Source: Cristatella mucedo (taxonomy: Eukaryota > Bryozoa > Phylactolaemata > Cristatellidae). From it: a DNA stretch of 64,000 nucleotides. Positions 55,166-64,000 of this stretch are shown here, piece after piece. Numbering within the stretch: position 1 is the first letter of the stretch; every line of letters begins with the position of its first letter. Both the position numbers and the translations under genes were made by a program. The DNA is taken from the NCBI GenBank assembly GCA_009760855.2, contig WPIO01000060.1, forward strand, positions 710,001 to 774,000, written 5' to 3'. The notes below the pieces were generated by a model. The model saw only the letters and a list, made by a program, of their open reading frames with translations, had not been told where the DNA came from and did no database searches.

Positions 55166-55427
55166 TAGATCTTCCTCTCGATCTTCTCTCTCGCACATAT
55201 CGGTTCTTATGTATCTCTCGATCCCTATCTCTCTTGATGCTGATGCTGGCATCCAAAGGCGGATACGACGAGTTGCATGATCACTCAAGCAATCTGCTAA
55301 CGGAGATACGATCCGCTACGATTCGTTGCACGATTTGCTCCAGCCTCAATTTGATGTTCTCGCGACGTGGTGCCGTTCGCTCCCGCTGCTCTGCCGCCTG
55401 CTCTCTTTTGACTTCAGCCACCAGCAG
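55166..55427. other. Unassigned sequence
   Basis: Pyrimidine-rich start, no gene recognised. Confidence 0.5.
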
Positions 55428-55469
55428 CTGCAGCAGCAGCAGCTGCGGCTGCAGCTGCTGCTGCTGCAG
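55428..55469. repeat. CAG/CTG inverted repeat
   Basis: CTGCAGCAGCAGCAGCTGC, 4-nt loop GGCT, GCAGCTGCTGCTGCTGCAG: a perfect 19-bp hairpin. Confidence 0.92.
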
Positions 55470-55621
55470 GAGGGAGCCTCCTTTTTATAGGGCAACACGC
55501 TGTGCTCAAGACCCGTGGCGAGCTGGCGGATTTTTCATTCATTCCGTCGCTAAAATTGAGGCCAGACGAACGCCGCCATGCCCCATTCGGCCGCTCCCAT
55601 CGATGATTCGCATTCGCACTA

Positions 55622-56816
<1,195 letters not shown>

Positions 56817-58013
56817 ATGGAGGGCGAAGGACCGCGAGCGTGCGGCGGCCCGGGGGCGGATCGCCCGCTGGCGGCGCCGTGCTGGCTGCTTAACGGCAGC
56901 GACCCTAGCGGCACCATCAGAGGCGGCTTCGATCGCGTCGCCATGGCGGCCTCGACGGTGGAGGTGGCTGCGAGCGGCGGCGACGACGGCGGCAAGTGGC
57001 TGTACGACGCGGCGCGCCTCATCACCGGCCTGTACGTCATGCCGGTCCTCAGCGTGGCCGGCATCGTCGGCAACGTGCTGACGATCGTCGTGCTCCTGCG
57101 CCTCAGGGAGCGCTCGTCGACCAACTTCTATCTCGCCTCGCTCACCGTGTCCGACACGGTGAAGCTGCTGAACGACTTCCTCTACTTCCAGGTGACGCTG
57201 CTCGACGCAGTCGCGCCGCCGCCGTTCTACCAGACCGCCTACGTCGCCCTCTATCCGTACGCGCACTACGTCTTCCACGCGTCCGCCGCCTGCACCGCCT
57301 GGCTCACGCTCGCCGTCGCCGTCGAGCGCTACCTGTTCGTCTGCTATCCCGAGCGCGCCGCCGCTCTGTGCACGGCCGAGCGCGCGCGACTCACGTGCGC
57401 CGCGACGTTCGTCGGCGCCTACGCGATCGCCGTACCGTTCGCGCTCCGCTACGAGGAGGCGCCCGCCGCCGCCGGCGATGGCGGCCGCGCGTTGGACGGC
57501 GGCGGCGCGGGAGACGGCAGCTCGCCAGCGAGGCTCGCCGTGACGCGCCTGTGGCGCGAGGGCGGCTTCGCCGAGCCGTACGTGTGGGCGCACAGCGTCG
57601 CGCGCTCGCTCGTGCCGCTGCTTGCGCTCGCCGTGCTCAACGTGTGCATCATCGCCGCGCTGAAGAGGGCGCCGCGGCCGCCGCACGGCCGCCGCGTCGA
57701 GTGCAAGAACCGCGTCACCGTCATGCTGCTCGCGCTAATGCTGACGTTCGTCGTCTGCATGACGCCCGACGCCGCGATGTCGACCGTGTTCGGCTACGGC
57801 TACGCGGACGAGAGGAGCTATCGCGTCAAAGCGGTCCGCGAGGTCACGGACGTCATGATGGCGCTGAACTCGGCGTCCAGCTTTCCGATATACCTGTCGC
57901 TAAACAAGGTGTTCCGGCGCTGCTTTGCGCGCATCTTCTGCTCGACGCGCTGCTGCGGCTGCGGCGGCAGTGGCGTTCGCCATTTCGGCCTTGGCAAGCC
58001 GTTAGACAAATAA
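56817..58013 (+). CDS. Class A (rhodopsin-type) peptide G-protein-coupled receptor, intronless, 398 aa
   Basis: Predicted cell-surface neuropeptide receptor. The N-terminus has one N-glycosylation site (NGS, residue 26). TM1 (about 70-95) carries GIVGN with N86. TM2 (104-125) has LTVSD with D113. TM3 ends in ERY (170-172), the DRY variant. TM5 has P267. TM6 has FVVCMTPD with F311 and P317. TM7 has NSASSFPIY in place of NPxxY. The tail is cysteine-rich (CSTRCCGCGG), likely palmitoylated. Similarity of TM2, TM6 and TM7 suggests the invertebrate FMRFamide/TRH-like peptide receptor group, but the ligand is unknown. Unusually, no cysteine lies at the top of TM3 (position 3.25 is Y146) or in extracellular loop 2, which is a Gly/Ala/Asp-rich linker, so the canonical disulfide is missing. 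The first ATG (56,817) is used; ATG at 56,943 is an alternative that leaves all helices intact. GC-rich codon use. Confidence 0.9.
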   Translation: MEGEGPRACGGPGADRPLAAPCWLLNGSDPSGTIRGGFDRVAMAASTVEVAASGGDDGGKWLYDAARLITGLYVMPVLSVAGIVGNVLTIVVLLRLRERSSTNFYLASLTVSDTVKLLNDFLYFQVTLLDAVAPPPFYQTAYVALYPYAHYVFHASAACTAWLTLAVAVERYLFVCYPERAAALCTAERARLTCAATFVGAYAIAVPFALRYEEAPAAAGDGGRALDGGGAGDGSSPARLAVTRLWREGGFAEPYVWAHSVARSLVPLLALAVLNVCIIAALKRAPRPPHGRRVECKNRVTVMLLALMLTFVVCMTPDAAMSTVFGYGYADERSYRVKAVREVTDVMMALNSASSFPIYLSLNKVFRRCFARIFCSTRCCGCGGSGVRHFGLGKPLDK

Positions 58014-58014
58014 A
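58009..58014 (+). promoter_or_regulatory. AATAAA overlapping the GPCR stop codon
   Basis: AATAAA spans the last Lys codon and the TAA stop. If used, the 3' UTR would be only about 10-30 nt. No other AATAAA is seen on this strand before 58,120. Confidence 0.45.
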
Positions 58015-58113
58015 GGTGAAGGCTGTGTTCACACCCATCCTGGACGGATGCGAAGCTGTATTTACAAATCTAGGTCCAATAATAATTTATAAAGGCGTCA
58101 CAATTTCGTGCTC

Positions 58114-58119
58114 TTTATT
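58114..58119 (-). promoter_or_regulatory. Candidate poly(A) signal of the collagen gene
   Basis: AATAAA on the minus strand, 415 nt downstream of the collagen stop codon. It is in the narrow space between the two convergent genes. Confidence 0.55.
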
Positions 58120-58482
58120 GCGGTGTACACAGTAGTCCTATTAACAAATCGACGGCGGACGACGGCGCCGTGCACGCCAGCAGAAAAGGGTAAAGTGGAC
58201 TCTCTCTCATCAGTAGTCGCGTCGCGCGGTGCGGCCGCTGCGCTGGATCTGACAGTTCGACTGAGAACAAGTGGCGGTGCGCGGCTGATGTTGTCTATTA
58301 TATCACAACAAGATTTGAACACAATCGGTCGATGTAAAAGGAATACGCTGGCTCGCACGCTCGCGCGCAGGCAAACTCCCGCGCGGCGGCGCGGCGGCGG
58401 CGTCGGACTCTCTGTCCTTCTCGAAAGCCTGCTCCGAAAGAAGAGATTGGCAGTCTTCTGCGCAGCTCATCGGTGCGAGCGA

Positions 58483-58512
58483 GCGCGCGCGACGTGCTCT
58501 CGTCGCGCGCGC
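58483..58512 (-). repeat. GC hairpin in the collagen 3' UTR
   Basis: GCGCGCGCGACG, 6-nt loop TGCTCT, CGTCGCGCGCGC: a perfect 12-bp stem that begins 21 nt after the collagen stop codon. Confidence 0.85.
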
Positions 58513-58533
58513 GCGCGCGATGGATGTTCTAGC

Positions 58534-63339
<4,806 letters not shown>

Positions 63340-64000
63340 CTATAACCGAGCAGCGAGTGGCCGCAGGTGAGTGGCCGCTTTTCGGGGCCAAGTCAGTCGA
63401 GAATGCTGCGCCGGGGCCACAGACAGTCTTGCAGGCGCTTACTGAAAACGCGTTCGGCTGCTGCGAAACTCGAGCACTCGCCGCCGCCGCCGCTGCCGCC
63501 GCCGCCGCCGCAGCAGCAGCAGCAGCAGCAAGCCAAGCTAGCGCTGCTAGAAGAAGACGCGAAGACTCGAGAAGAAGCAGCAGAAGAAGAGCGGTCGTTT
63601 CATTCACCTACGTCCGATTCGTGGCCATACAAGAGTGACTGACCGGGCGATTGCAGACTGTAGGTCCTGCGATTCAACTATTCATCCTATGGTCTTCATA
63701 TTGTTGCATTGATTGACATTCGGGCAGTCGCTTTCGGCTTCGGCTACCGTCACAGTTGGTTTCGTGTATCACTTAAGTCGCAGCTATTGACGCAGCATTT
63801 TCTCGGCGCTCAACGCGTCAAAATGAATGCGTTTTTTTATCTCTGCGTGGTTTTTCTGTTTGTAATTACAATCTTAAGTGCGAGCCACTACGCTACAATC
63901 CCACGTGACTCGTGACCCTGGGCATCTTCCTGCATGCTTGTACGCACACGCTGGTTGTTCTAAGAATCGAGCTTGCGTGCTTTTGAAAGCTGGTCGAAGC
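63340..64000 (-). other. Collagen intron, at least 661 bp, no further exon seen
   Basis: No Gly-X-Y coding is seen on the minus strand. Imperfect CCG/GCC and (CAG)7 tracts lie at 63,480-63,531. The upstream exon must be beyond the window. Confidence 0.6.

Noticed and set aside
56996-58135. 379-codon plus-strand frame overlapping the GPCR in another frame
   Set aside because: Arg/His/Ala-rich shadow frame with no domain.

Overview
The window is nuclear DNA from an animal, almost certainly an invertebrate bilaterian. The evidence is spliced GT-AG genes (a fibrillar collagen and a rhodopsin-type peptide GPCR), tRNA-derived SINEs, L2-type LINEs and many long dinucleotide microsatellites. The sequence does not place it in a phylum; lophotrochozoan, flatworm and chelicerate sources all remain possible.

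Layout. Positions 1 to about 55,000 contain no host protein-coding gene that I can support. They are a graveyard of retroelements separated by anonymous sequence. Two L2-like LINE families dominate. LINE-A ends in a GCGCC/AGAGA hairpin followed by (ATT)n. LINE-B ends in an AGCC hairpin, a CGCTATACAAA motif and ATTAC repeats. Two tRNA-derived SINE families (SINE-1, SINE-2) have 3' ends that resemble these LINE tails, which suggests parasite/partner pairs. Almost all LINE copies are 5'-truncated. Several are nested in one another, so the order of insertion can be read. Other mobile DNA includes an LTR-end/tRNA-iMet palindrome at 31,598-31,913, a probable hAT-type MITE with 8-bp target duplications at 34,913-35,225, and tandem remnants of a restriction-like-endonuclease retrotransposon at 19.3-19.9 kb. 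Long (GA)n, (CA)n, (TA)n, (CCG)n and an 11-bp minisatellite punctuate the region.

Positions 55,600-64,000 form the gene-bearing end. An intronless, GC-rich 398-aa class A GPCR (56,817-58,013, +) faces, tail to tail, the 3' portion of a fibrillar procollagen gene on the minus strand. Nine collagen exons between 63,339 and 58,534 give 1,011 codons plus a stop in one frame. They encode an uninterrupted Gly-X-Y helix, a C-telopeptide and a complete COLFI C-propeptide that lacks cysteines 2 and 3. The collagen's 5' exons lie beyond 64,000. The two genes share no pathway that I can see.

The most unusual items are the LTR/tRNA-iMet fold-back, which reads like an integrated primer-tRNA/strong-stop cDNA, the LINE/SINE hairpin tail sharing, a textbook 5'-inverted LINE, and the collagen propeptide without its interchain cysteines. 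All family names are from reading motifs by eye; LINE-A, LINE-B, SINE-1 and SINE-2 are labels made for this window.
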